Positions 20,786-31,525 of a DNA stretch of 53,889 nt are shown here, one piece after another. A model generated the notes under the pieces. The model did no database searches. It had not been told where the DNA came from and worked only from the letters and a program-made list of their open reading frames with translations. The position numbers and the translations under genes were made by a program. Source of the stretch: Chara braunii (taxonomy: Eukaryota > Streptophyta > Charophyceae > Charales > Characeae); assembly GCA_003427395.1 (NCBI GenBank), contig BFEA01000007.1, positions 5,323,010 through 5,376,898 on the forward strand, written 5' to 3'. How positions within the stretch are numbered: the stretch's first letter is position 1; each line of letters opens with the position of its first letter.

Positions 20786-20924
20786 CTTTCTCTGCATGCA
20801 GCTCAACGCCCCGCCCCAACAGCTCAACAGACATGGGGTATTGGATAACGGGCAAGTCTGAATCTTCCTCTTCCGGAAGGAGTGGGCGCACCCTGCAGAA
20901 AACACGTATGTTCCCTTTGAGTTC
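20786..20924 (-). CDS. Kinesin-14 exon: start of motor domain
   Basis: The 139-bp exon encodes [20 protein letters not shown] and continues through [20 protein letters not shown]. This matches the neck-motor junction and first strand of plant C-terminal-motor kinesins (kinesin-14, ATK1-like), minus-end-directed microtubule motors of the spindle and cortex. It is preceded on the minus strand by a pyrimidine-rich acceptor ending TTTGCAG and followed by the donor GTGAG, and it ends in phase 1. The next exon should carry the P-loop (GQTGSGKT type) but is not found in this window. The open frame that continues past the donor to 20655 is read-through into intron. No disabling change is seen within the exon. 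Confidence 0.9.
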
Positions 20925-21144
20925 CTGCAAAGGCAGAGAAGAAGCCAAGCAGAGGGCATGTTATCCGCGTCAATAATGGAGTAGAAACGTCAGCATAGAA
21001 TGACATCAACATGACACGTGAGGGAGAATATGAGCTAACGGTGCCAACATCCCCACCTGGAGGATGACCTCAGCGTACAGGGTGAGGTCAAACATCATCA
21101 CATTCGGGCAAAGACAGGTTTGAAGTTCGGATTCCATAGCAAAC

Positions 21145-21291
21145 CTGAATTGTATTATGCAGCTTCCGGCGAAGCTGCTCGCCTTCCAGGAAACGCATCT
21201 CTGCTTCTGACAGCTTCAATTCCAGTTCAGCAATTTTTGTCTGAGACTCTACGATCTCTACTCGTCTTTGCTCAGCGACCCCTTCTGATAA
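21145..21291 (-). CDS. Kinesin-14 exon: coiled-coil neck
   Basis: The 147-bp exon (49 codons, phase 0 at both ends) reads LSEGVAEQRRVEIVESQTKI, then a heptad-like charged stretch, and ends GEQLRRKLHNTIQ. Plant kinesin-14 proteins have R(R/K)KLHNTI immediately before [15 protein letters not shown], and the next exon here supplies exactly that, so the two exons join in frame. The acceptor is CTGCAG at 21297-21292 and the donor begins GTTTGC after 21145. The intron between them is 220 bp. Exons for the N-terminal tail were not found up to the element 3 boundary. Confidence 0.87.
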
Positions 21292-21772
21292 CTGCAGTTG
21301 GTGCCATGGTGATCAAACAGAAAGACCAGAAAGCATATGGGTTAGCATAACGAGAAAGTACTTCATAGTAGTGCATACCAATTGAGAGCCATTTCAGTAA
21401 TTTATCCCAAGCAGGACAATGTACGCGAGACAAGGTAAGTCACAGTCTTGCATCTGGCCAAAGCCAAGGCCTTGTTGGCAACAGGATGGCTCTGACAGTT
21501 TCCTCACAGCTATCCACAGGCTGTGGACTGCCAGCAGGAAAGGTGGGTCTTTCCAACGACTTTCAAAGTGGGCTAGGTCCATGGAGGGGGGGGAATGAGA
21601 ATGACTGATAGCAGTGATTGTGATTTGGAGGCGAAGAGGACGAATATGAGTGGAAGGAGAAGATATAAAAAAATGATGACTGGAATGACCCACTGTCGCA
21701 GTCCGAGAACCCTGCAAATTTCTGACAAAGTCCTGAGTCTGTGTTGCACTAATTCCACACCAGATTGCAAAA
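21292..21772 (-). other. Probable kinesin intron upstream of the neck exon
   Basis: Nothing else recognised. AAAA at 21769-21772 is the left target duplication of the solo LTR that follows. Confidence 0.5.
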
Positions 21773-22774
21773 TGCAAGGAAAATGAACAGAAGCAAGATG
21801 ACAATATTAAGATTGCACAATCACATTGAAAGCCAAATTGTAACACAATGTTCAGGAAGCAGCATTGCACCAATAGAACACCAATGGAGAATCGTAGCAC
21901 TGAAATTCAATGTCAATGAGAGCTTGCTCTCGCCACCACCAACATATGTATCCAGTCTCTATCTCCCTACTTGGCGCTCGGCGCCCAGCCTACTCCCTAC
22001 ACAGCTACTACTAGCCTACTAATTGACAATGCAACTGTTGACGTCAGCAGCACCCGAAGTACTTGAAGATGTCGCCCATGCAGAACCATCGCCAATACCA
22101 GGTATGTGCCCTCACATCATCATCATCATCATCCTTCTCTCCCCCCCTTGACTCTCTCCCACGTCTCCCTTTGTTGTACACCCGAAGACCACCCCTGCGC
22201 CTCACTGTACATCCAAGCCCTGCCAGCTATGGAGGCTGGGCTATGGCGCTGCCCTCAGCAGCGCCCTGCTCCCTGCACGACCGCACGTGCCTGCACCTCG
22301 CCGCTCAGCGCTAGCACAGCCCACGAGCTTCAGCTCCAGCAGCGCTGCCGCCAGCATGCGAGTGCCCGAATGGCTGGCCAGGCAGCGAGCTCTTTCCTAT
22401 ATGGAAAGAGCCTGCCTCATTCAGCAGCCTGGCTGGACTGGCCTGGGCCCAGAAGCTTCCGGTATGCCCCAGGACGCTGCGCCTCTGGTGCAGCTACTGG
22501 GCCTCATTCGGTTGGGCCTCCCAACTGTCTGTGTATGAGGCTGCGAATCTCGCCCAGGGCCTGTGCTTTCAGAAAGGCCTAGAAGGCCTGGGAATTTCCA
22601 CGCTGCTCGGCGTGTGTTTCCCTTCAACCAACTGGCGCGAAGAAACTGCCTGGACCCCAAATGCGAAATTGGCAGCCAAGGGCCTCTCGTGATTTGTTAG
22701 CGCCGCCTTCACTTAGGGCGGGCACATATGCTGCAGGGGGCCCCTTAGGCCTGCCGAGGACCCATATCCTCGCA
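21773..22774 (-). repeat. Solo family A LTR
   Basis: Full-length homologue of the element 1 LTRs, from TGCAAGGAAAATGAAC to ATCCTCGCA, with no internal region on either side. AAAA at 21769-21772 and 22775-22778 is a 4-bp target duplication. The 9-bp inverted repeat is kept at 22389-22411 with a different loop. Solo LTRs arise by recombination between the two LTRs of one element. Confidence 0.93.
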
Positions 22775-23113
22775 AAAACCATGCAAGCTCACAATTCATC
22801 ACACAAGGGTTCAATTACACACGTTACACGATGAACATGATATTAAAAACCCGATTATTATTACAATCCAATGAATCACGACCCTTCATGCCTCCACGAC
22901 CCTTTTGATCTGCTGGAAATGAGGTCCACAAGGTGGGCCTGAGAAAATGTTGCTGGCCCCAAGTGAAGGCCGACAGGTGTCATTTGAGTCTGGGCTTAGG
23001 CTCCAGCCCCTTTAACTAACTGGTAGGCCCAGCCTGGGAGTTAGACACAGAGGCTGGGGCTCAGCCCCAGTAGGCCACAGGCATTGTTTACTGGGTCTGC
23101 ACACGGCTGCACC

Positions 23114-23125
23114 TGGTATCAGAGC
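23114..23125 (+). other. Element 3 primer binding site, tRNA-iMet
   Basis: TGGTATCAGAGC, the exact plant initiator-Met primer site, 2 nt after a CA that would end the 5' LTR. Confidence 0.9.
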
Positions 23126-23233
23126 TGGTTCTCGCTATTCCACGCGCCATAGCAGAACTGCGCCGAAGAAGAAGAGTCCGCCATAGCTGCACTGCGGAAG
23201 GAGGTGCCGCGTACCTGCAAGGAAGACAGCGAC

Positions 23234-23343
<110 letters not shown>

Positions 23344-23615
23344 CAATACAAGACTGGTTGTGCGGTCTAAGACAGGAGGTGGCGGCCATAACCGCCGAGC
23401 TCAGATTCAGAGTAAACAAAGGAGAAAGAAGACCTGGTGACGAAGAGAGGAGAGAGAAGCCATAGCCGAGGAAGAGGAAGGAGGGACGACGAAGGAGAAG
23501 GAAGACATAGCCGGGTTGAAGGAAGAAGAAAGTGAGGAAGAAGGAAGGAGGGAGGAGGAGAATATTGGAGGTTGGTGAGAGAGAAAAGGGGCGGCAGCCA
23601 TAGCCGAGTTGATCT

Positions 23616-23765
23616 TTGACTACGGCATTGACCGGCAGTTGACTGGAGGTTGACTGAGGCATTGACCAAGGTGTTGACCAGCGTTGACCAGCGTTGACCA
23701 GCGTTGACCAGCGTTGACCAGCGTTGACCAAGGCGTTGACCGGAGTTGTTGACCATGAAATTGAC
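23616..23765 (+). promoter_or_regulatory. Array of 14 TTGAC(C/T) boxes
   Basis: Fourteen copies of TTGAC lie within 150 bp, each followed by C or T, so each matches the WRKY-factor W-box core. The densest part (about 23674-23730) is a tandem 10-bp repeat, TTGACCAGCG. It lies in the element 3 leader. Binding is not shown; the repeat could also simply be a minisatellite that happens to contain the core. Confidence 0.6.
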
Positions 23766-24117
23766 CAAGTTGGAGTTGGTATATTCTCGCCAAGCCGTCA
23801 GCCTATCCCCTCGCCCTATGGATGTGCACTTACCCCATGGTACTTGTCGAGTCTGTCTGTCTCTTCTTTTTGCATTGAGTCTCTTCTGTCCAGGTGATAG
23901 GAACTCTATGTATGAGGTCGTAGAGCTTTGTTGACCAAACCCACACGGGCTGAATAGGGCTAAAGGCCGTGTCTGATGACTGCCTGACGCGAAGGACAAA
24001 CCCTCCCAAGGACCAGTATAGACCGGCGGGCTGCTCAGTGTGGCATGGTAGGCCCAAAATCCGAGTTGTGGGCTGCTCAACAAGCTGCGAGGGCTTGCTG
24101 ATCGCGTCCTCCTGTTT

Positions 24118-24176
24118 GCGACGTTAAAGAATTCCTGAGGAGTTATGGGGGATCTCCTTAAATGCCTCCTGATCAG
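24118..24176 (+). other. Conserved leader block of element 3
   Basis: GCGACGTTAAAGAATTCCTG and the bases that follow to CTCCTGATCAG match the element 1 leader (minus strand 8438-8378) and the element 2 leader (17235-17177) at most positions, although the surrounding leader sequence is unrelated by eye. Confidence 0.85.
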
Positions 24177-24470
24177 CGCTGAAGTCCTGTAGTGACAACT
24201 TAGTAATAGGTTTAGGCTAGAGACCCTAGTTGATAGGGTCCTGAACCGGAGTGAAAGCCAGGTGGGATTGACCGCAGGTGCAGGGCTTTTGGGTCTGGAT
24301 TGTAAAGGACAGTGGTGGTGAAAGCTTCTGTCGGTAGTGGTAACCTGGCTGGATCGAAGGGGAAGATCTTGTGGTCCTTAGAGAGTCAACAGATCCTAAG
24401 TTAAGTCAATTAGGGGTGGAAGTTTAAGTGGTGAGGAGTGGAACTGTCACTCAGTTGTGCACCTGTCACC

Positions 24471-27013
24471 ATGGTTGACACGAGTAGTGGAACGCACACC
24501 ACCCCATACACGAAAGAGCAGGAAGAGCAAGCCGCCGCCATGCTGAGAGAGAGAAAGGAGAAGAAAGAGATATTAAAGCAGCCGAAGAAGCAAGCCTTGT
24601 TGGAGGAACAGGCGGCACAGAAGAAGTTGGAGGAGGAGATGGAGAGATTAAAGAAAAAGGAGGAAGAAAAGTTGAAGGAAGTAGAAGAAGAAGAAGAGGA
24701 GGAGGAGATACCCCTGTTGAGGAATGTAAGGGGGACAGAGAAATGGGAGTCAAGTGGCACGGAAGAAGGGGAGAAAAAGTTGGAGAAGATGGTGAGTGAG
24801 TGGGTGGCTAAATTATCCTGGGAGAAGATGAAGAGGCAATGATGTATATTCCCTAGGATGAGAGAGACGCGGCAATTGCTGAGATCCAGGCAGTACAGGA
24901 TCCTTTGCAGCGTCAAGCCTTGGAGGAGGAGAAGAAGATGGAGTGGAAGTTGCGCCTTAGAAGACAGAGAAGGAGGCGCATAGAGGTGGCGACAGAGTTG
25001 GAGAAGGAGTTGGCCGCCACGAGGGAACCGCATGCACATTGGGCCAAGCAAGCGGATCTCCAGAACAGAGTGGAGATCATAGGCAAGAGCCTGGAAGTGA
25101 TAATCCGGGCCCAGCAAGAGCAAATGAATTATTTGAGGGGCCACGATATAGCCGTGCAGTCCATGCGCGTAGGCTTTAGAGATTTTGCGCATGACATGAT
25201 GATGCGCGTGGGCACTGAAATGCAGAACCGACTGACAAATATGAAGAGATTTACAAAGGCGCGATCGAGGGAGTTAAGTTAGCAGCTCCCAAAGAGGAGG
25301 AAACTCGCCCACGTAGGGAACCAGTCAAGTTTAAATTTCCTGATTCCTACAGTGGGAAGAAGGAAGAGAATTTTGATAACTGGGAGGCGAACGTTAAGTC
25401 TTACGTTCACCTCCAGAAGATCCTCCCTGAGGAGCAAGTCCTCATCGCCTTTCCTGCCCTTAAGGACGAAGCCGCTAGCTTCGCCCGATTGCTTGCCCGG
25501 GCCGCCAAGTGTGAAAACGATATGGTGGCATACTCCATAATCACCCCCCCTAAGCGAGTTCTTTGGGTTACTTCGCGAGCGATTCGCAGATGTCACTAGG
25601 GGCATTAAAGCCTCCGATAAGCTACAAACTATTCACTCACGACAGTGGAGGTTAGTTGTCATCCCAGGACATCGGGTCACTGAGGCCCAATTGGTCCAGT
25701 TATTCTATCGTGCGATGCCTGAACCCTTACGAGGGCACTTTTTCGAAAGTAGTAAAGAGTCTGCCATCACCTACGATACATTGAGTAGGGAGGTGGTAGC
25801 TTTTAAGGCTCAGTCCTTGGCGGCTTCCACTTTCTGGCATAAGGACCTTGATAAGGGTAAAAAGTGGAAAGGACGTACCATCTCGGGCCAGGTTAAGGCT
25901 AAGGATCACTTGATCCTTACTTTAGACGAAGGTGGTACGGAACAGGTCCCCTACAACCAGATAGGGTGGGGCCTGGAGGAGGAGGATAGTAGCGTTAGTC
26001 AGGGGAGGAGGTACGATGCTGTCGCGACTGGAGGGAGGCCGCAAGGAAGAGGAGGTCGGGCCCAAGGGGGTCGGGCCTCTAGTGGCCGAGGGCAGGGCGA
26101 TCAGGGGGTTGGCGGCACAGGAAACAGCCAAGAGGGAGGCAGGGGTCATGGTGCCCCGCAAAACCGTCCTCGTTCTAGTCAGTCACCTCCCAGGAGGGGT
26201 GGATGGCACCGTGGCTTGCCACAAGGCAGGCCCTGGGAAGATCTGGGCCTTGATCAGAGAGTCCGGCAGCAGAGAATAGACCAGGATCAGTGCATCAATT
26301 GCGGTGATCAGGGGCATATCATTAAATACTGCCCCAATTATAGGGAGGCCCGACCATGTGGAGAAGAGTGCGCACACCACAAAGAAACTCCCAACCCACA
26401 TGTGTCTACGACAGAGGTTGTTGGCCAATGCCTAGAAAGTTGTCCAGAGACTGCTTGTGTTAGGGTCTCTCTAGGCACTTCCCTCACAGGCGTGGCAGAA
26501 GATTTGAAGGAGAGGATGTCTACCTGGGCCAAGATGAAGAAGAATAGTAAAGGACAACTAGTATTAGAAGACGTAGAGGTTTTTAGAGGCAGAGTAGGGG
26601 CCCTTATAGACAGTGGGGCAACTCACAGCTATGTTAGTAGGAAAGCGCTGCAGAAGTTAAAGTTGAATCTAAAAACCGTAAAGTTAGAAGACCCTATAGT
26701 CAGCATCCTCGCAGACAATTGCACTATGCGAGTCGAGGAATATGTAGAGGGATTCCATGCATACTTTTGCCTAGAGAAGGATGGGAAGGTAGAGAGAGTT
26801 CTCCATTCCCTGACTCTCCTGGTAGAAGATAGCCTCCCATTTGACATGCTCCTAGGAATGGTCTGGGGAGAGGCAGCAGGGGCAACACTCCCTAGTCCAT
26901 CAGGCGAAGTCAAGACTGCTCGCTTGTTTCATGTGTCAGGAGTAGACAACACCCTGCCACATTGTTGTCTCAGTGCTCCCGCGTTTGCGGGATTGGTGAA
27001 GGAGCAACTATAA
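24471..27013 (+). pseudogene. gag: Element 3 gag-protease, frameshifted
   Basis: Starts MVDTSSGTHTTPYTKEQEEQ and runs through a long Lys/Glu coiled coil to a TGA at 24842. After a frameshift it continues in 24905-25282 (more coiled coil), then in a third frame from about 25255 with a capsid-like part (KFKFPDSYSGKKEENFDNWE). The last 440 residues are open (25691-27013): a Gly/Arg-rich RNA-binding-like stretch, a CCHC knuckle CINCGDQGHIIKYC (26291-26332), and a protease with the canonical DSGATHSYVS (26609-26638) and FDMLLGM. Here gag and protease share one frame, unlike elements 1 and 2. It is truncated before RT. Element 6 is a relative. Confidence 0.88.
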
Positions 27014-27054
27014 GAACAGGTTTTTGTAGCCTATGTTAGGCCTGTCACTTAGCC

Positions 27055-27955
27055 TACCTTTGCCATCCACAAAGTTTTTGCTGTAATGCTCCGTTAATCG
27101 TTCTCTTTCTATCTTTTTCCCAATCTCTTGATAAGTTCCATCATATTCTTCAAAGATAAATAATATCTCTTCCTCTTTCTTCTCACCATCTTCCTCATTC
27201 TTTGAACCAAAACTCTCTCCCAGCTCATGAGCAGCCACGGTCGTTGCGTTGACTCTAACATACCAATCATTTTGTTATGCTTCTTCTTCCTTTTCAAGAA
27301 TTAACTCATAGACATAAGCATCAGGGATTTCTCTCTCTCTTTGGGCCATAAGCTCCACTTGTAAGAGCTTGGAGCCTTATAGTCCTCATCATTTTCCTCA
27401 TTCAGGAAGTTATCAACGTAGGCAGACTCTTCAACTGTCCTATTAATGTCTTCATTTCTATCTTTACTCCATCCAATCCGACTTAGGTTGTCTGCCCGAT
27501 TCTTCTCAGTGGGAATTTTTCCAATTTAAAATCAAAAGTCAAAATGAAAGCAATCCACCTGCTTATTGTTGGATGTACTTGTTGATGATTTTTAATAGCA
27601 CCAATCACAGCAGACGCATAAGTCCTCAGGATGAATCTTCTTCCAAGTACATAGTGTCTGAAGCACCTGAGGCAATGGATGATTGCCAGTAGCTCTTTTC
27701 TAAACTGGGTGTAGCCTCTTTCTGTAGAGTTAAGAGTTCTACTCTCAAACCTCAGAGGTCTCTCATTTCCATTCTCGTCTTTCTGGATAAGTACACCACC
27801 AAGAGTTACTGATCCCCAACTGCCTCGATGATGAAGGGTCTTCCCTCCTCATCATCATAGAAAGGCACTCCCAACACTACTCCCCCATCTTTTAATTTTT
27901 CTTGTAAATTTTATGCAACAATCTGTCTTTTCTCAGTCCAAGATAAGCCAGCCCC
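27055..27955 (-). pseudogene. Element 4 RNase H and C-terminal tail, degenerate
   Basis: In broken frames the minus strand shows GRPFIIEAVGDQ (an RNase H first-strand motif with Glu where Asp is expected), then a segment reading ADNLSRIGWSKDRN near 27,480. That is the ADxLSR motif that ends RNase H in Ty3 elements. An acidic tail follows down to about 27,060. Multiple stops. Integrase is missing where the sequence changes to element 3. Confidence 0.7.
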
Positions 27956-28901
27956 TTATCTCACCATTTCTCTTAGAGGTTCTGCAAGGGTAGCAAAATG
28001 AGGAATAAAAATCCTCCAGAACCCACAAACACCCAAAAAGCTTCTGACATCTGTCACTCGCTTGAGAGGAAGAGGCCAATTCAGAATTTTGTCTATCTTC
28101 TTGGGGTTAGGGCTCTTACCCTTGGAGAAACATCTAAAGCCCAAGGTGGTTACCTCTGCTTGAAAGAGAAGGGACTTTGGTCCACTGGCGGTCAGGTTAT
28201 ATTTTTGAAGTCTCTCTAGAACCATCTTCACTCCCTCAGCATGTTCCCAGACAAACTTTCTAACTCCATCAGCGACCAAAGTTTCGTCTCTTACTAGGGA
28301 TCCTTTCACAGGGTTATCATTAATGTAAGGACTTGTTATCTCAGGTGAGATGTCATGCATTTGAACTACTACCACACCATTTGTCCAACCCTGAGGTACC
28401 GCGCACATTTGAATGAGACCTCTTAGCGTGTGCATGGCAGTTATTGGTTGGCTAGTGGGATCAATGGGAAGCTAATCATAGCCTTAATATACATTGGTCT
28501 AAAGAATAAATGCATCGACCAGCAAAAGATTCAGAAAGGAGATCAGCATTCGGGAGACTGCATACATCACGTACCGGCGCTGAGTTGAGCTTCTCAAGAT
28601 TTTGTATCCATCTCAATCCCCCTTCTGGTTTCCAAAAGCAAAACCAGTGGTTAGCATACGGTCCATCAGCGGGTTCAACAACATTAGAGACAATTTTCTT
28701 ATCAAGATACTTTACCACTTTTGCCTCTTCCTTCAAGGCATACTTGGTAGGTCTCTCATTCCATGGGATATGATCAACTGTCCAGATTTTTGCCATCTTA
28801 ATCATATCCACATCCAACAACCCTCTTTCTTCATCATTAAAAAAAAATGCACCAGAGAACTCTTGACACACTTTGAAAATATGTTCTTTCTCTTTAGGCA
28901 A
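27956..28901 (-). pseudogene. Element 4 reverse transcriptase, degenerate
   Basis: The two frames 28901-28476 and 28435-27956 together hold RT blocks: GPYANHWFCFWKPEGGLRWI, a SFAGRCIYSLD segment with one catalytic Asp, PQGWTNGVVVVQ, then YINDNPVKG, where the usual (F/Y)xDD has become Y-I-N-D. VRSFLGVCGFWRIFIPHFA marks the RT thumb to RNase H connection. At least one stop separates the two frames. The loss of a catalytic Asp is an independent sign that the copy is dead. Confidence 0.85.
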
Positions 28902-28968
28902 GATAAACCGGTCTGAACCTATCTTCCTGTTTGTCTTTTCCTTTTACCTTTCTTATCTTCTCAACAGA

Positions 28969-29491
28969 TTATTTTCTTCTAATTGAGTTAGTTGATACCT
29001 TATGCTTATGATGATGGGAAGTACAAACCATAAAAGTTTGTTCTTGTGCAGTCTCTGGATTTTGCAAGCCAATCCAGGATGACCCCTCATGACTGAAGAA
29101 TTGGACAACTTTCATCCTATGCAAGAATGGAATGCCCATGATACAATCATGGTCTAGATCTGGTACCACAAATCCCAGTAGTTCAACTGACATCATCCCA
29201 ACCCTGATGGACAAATTGTCAACAAACCCTGCTTTGCCCAACAATATTACTTAACATTTGCTTTGAGGGCCTATCAATGGTTAGGTCGCAGGTTTCCATA
29301 GCTCTCTGAAAGATACGTATCATTTTTGCTCCAGAATCCACTAGGGCTCGGATTTTCACCTGATTAATGTAGATAGTTAAATACCCACAGCCCATGGTTG
29401 CCACTCTCATTTTACATCCTGGCAAGGTCCTGTTGACTTGACTGGGGAAAGAATGATCCCAGATAGTTAACTTCCATCTTTTTCTTATCAA
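28969..29491 (-). pseudogene. Element 4 protease, degenerate
   Basis: VKIRALVDSGAKMIRI (active-site Asp codon 29336-29338) has the retropepsin D-S-G-A motif. After a frameshift the frame 29244-28969 gives VGMMSVELLGFVVPDLDHDC followed by IMGIPFLHRM, the C-terminal Ile-Leu-Gly-type segment of retropepsins. It sits between gag and RT as expected. Confidence 0.8.
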
Positions 29492-29699
29492 TTAACTTTT
29501 TCAGTTCCTCTCTCAACTTTGATGCTGACGTCATTGCCTCTTTGAAAGACAAAGTCACTTTCGTCTCTTCTAACATTTTTGTAATTACATCCGTAATTAC
29601 AGTTTCATCTTCCAACTCACTCTTGAGGATAAATTTTTTCTTTTTCCCTTGCTCACTCTTCTTAAATTGAGGGTCTGGTTTTTGATCATCTAGAATGTC

Positions 29700-31184
29700 A
29701 ATTAGAGTCTCCCCGGCTTTTTTTCTCTTCTTTTCCTCTATCATTTATGGTGTAAAGTGTTAAAGATTCCTTACTTCTCCAATCACCTCGTTGGGTTCCA
29801 TAATAAGTTCCGGTGGTAGATCACCTTTGAAAAACATCATGTTGGTTGAACATGCGGACTCGCTAGATGAAAATGCTACTAGCTCAGAAGAAGTCTGAAA
29901 AGCATAACTCTCTCCCAACGATAGCCCATTTGGAAAAGCATCGTCAGACATATCTTCCAGTAAAGTTAGAGAATGTAGAGGCAACTCAATAAATGAAAGA
30001 GAGTCGTCAGTTTTTTGCACAAGCCCTTCAGGCACTTCACCGATGAAGAAGTGGACATTTATATTGGTTTTTCTCTTCTTTTTTTTCTTCATCTTTTCCT
30101 CATGTTTAAGGGCAAGAAGTCTCATACCTCCGGGATGTCTGGGATCCAGTTTGTTCCATGAACTGTCACAGACATGTCCCATTGCGTCTTTCTTAGCCAC
30201 CCCACTCTTCACATCCTCCTCCAGTGGTTTACAGTAGGTGGTAGTATTGACCTCCTTCACCAATAATAACAGACAAAACTCTTCCTTGGACGTTCATCAT
30301 ATTTTCTTCTCTCTCTATTCTTTTTCCCACCATTCCCTCTATTCTTTCTTGACCTGGAAGAATCTCCTCTCTTACCATAACCATCATCATCATCATCATC
30401 TTCATCTTCGCTTTCAGCCTTCTTCTTCCATTTTTCATCAGCAACATGGTTAGCAGGCATGTAATTGGCCATAACTCATTGACTAAGATTTTCAGCACTC
30501 AAATTGTTCCCTCTGCTCATACCGTTCTCGGTTTCCTAGTCTTTAGCCGGTGTTTTGATCTGATCCAGTGACCACTTCTTGTGTGAGACCGTAGGCAAAG
30601 TTTTGACTATTGCAACCATTTCATCCCATCTGAGAGAGTAGTGTTGAGCTTGATTGAGAGCAGTCTGTCTCTTATTATCTGTAAAATTAGTCAGAAAAAT
30701 ATGGCATCTTTAAGCCTCATCCAAATATGGGATTCTCCTGGCTGTTCTGCTGGAAGTTTGAAGGAAGACATTGAAGGTGTCATACTTAGCTCTTCTGATG
30801 TTGAGTAGGTCCTTGATAGTGGTTGGGACAAAGTCTTTCTCAAATTCCCTCTTCATTCTCTCTTTGACTTATTCCCATGTTGTAGCCTCTTCCATCAACT
30901 TTTGAACAACCAACCTCGAGTCAGTACCACAATAAGACAAAAGGTGTTTGAGTCGCTGTTTATCTATCCAACCATAACTGAGCCCAAATAATTCATACTC
31001 ATCGAAGAAATCATTTACTTAAGGACCTCTGAAGCATGGAATCCTTTCATCTAGCCTCTTTGCTCTTGCAATATCTGACCCCCCTTTTATCGTGGCATCT
31101 CTCTAGACCAGTTCTCGTATGACACCAACCAGGGTCTCTTCGTTAGTTCTTGCAGAAGAGCTAGGTCTCCCTCGTCCTGCCATT
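29700..31184 (-). pseudogene. gag: Element 4 gag, degenerate
   Basis: Begins MAGRGRPSSSARTNEETLVG at 31184 and runs through several stops with a capsid-like part (SYGWIDKQRLKHLLSYCGTD and REFEKDFVPTTIKDLLNIRR), then a Lys/Asp-rich basic-acidic tract at 30470-30260. A zinc-knuckle-like remnant follows (FVCYYW, with a frameshift at the second Cys), then KPLEEDVKSGVAKKDAMG. Frames 30263-29760 and 29744-29412 carry the remainder. The knuckle appears destroyed by an indel. Confidence 0.7.
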
Positions 31185-31255
31185 TTAACCATAAATTTCC
31201 CCTGATACTCTTTTATCACTCATCCTGTCACTTTTATTTTCTTTTCTCTTGTTTT

Positions 31256-31522
31256 TCAATCTCTTACTCTTCTTGCAAGGGATACGGGTTCGTTTCTTTC
31301 TTCCCTTGTTTGCTCCACTCCTTGAGAATTTTGTACATAGAGAGTGTAGGCAATAATAGACTGGGTGGTGATCAAAGGTAATGCAATTCTTCTCAGTCTT
31401 CCAATATAATCTTGAATCAGTTCTCTTTTATCATCCCTACTCAATCTTCTGTTATACCCTTTTACAGTACCCCGGATCATAAAGTATCGTGTCAGGTCTA
31501 TAATCTCATAGTCAAATTGCAT
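31256..31522 (-). CDS. Array ORF, type Q (unknown function)
   Basis: 88 residues. I do not recognise a known family. It contains a helix-like stretch (RDDKRELIQDYIGRLRRIAL) followed by a strand-like SIIAYTLYVQN and ends PVSLARRVRD. The next ORF upstream ends VSLARRINSGS with a similar TEISYLLKVVR strand, so the two are tandem paralogues 3 nt apart and in the same frame. It lies 72 nt before element 4 gag on the same strand. Confidence 0.55.
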   Translation of the reverse strand: MQFDYEIIDLTRYFMIRGTVKGYNRRLSRDDKRELIQDYIGRLRRIALPLITTQSIIAYTLYVQNSQGVEQTREERNEPVSLARRVRD

Positions 31523-31525
31523 TGC

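Noticed and set aside
20786-21291. Kinesin exons captured as processed sequence by a retroelement
   Set aside because: The intron between them is retained with good splice sites, so this is genomic exon structure and not reverse-transcribed mRNA.
23674-23730. CRISPR or telomere-like repeat
   Set aside because: A 10-bp head-to-tail minisatellite, neither spaced nor matching a telomere unit.
24410-25192. 260-codon minus-strand ORF opposite element 3 gag
   Set aside because: Leu/Ser-rich complement of the Lys/Glu coiled coil; a shadow frame.
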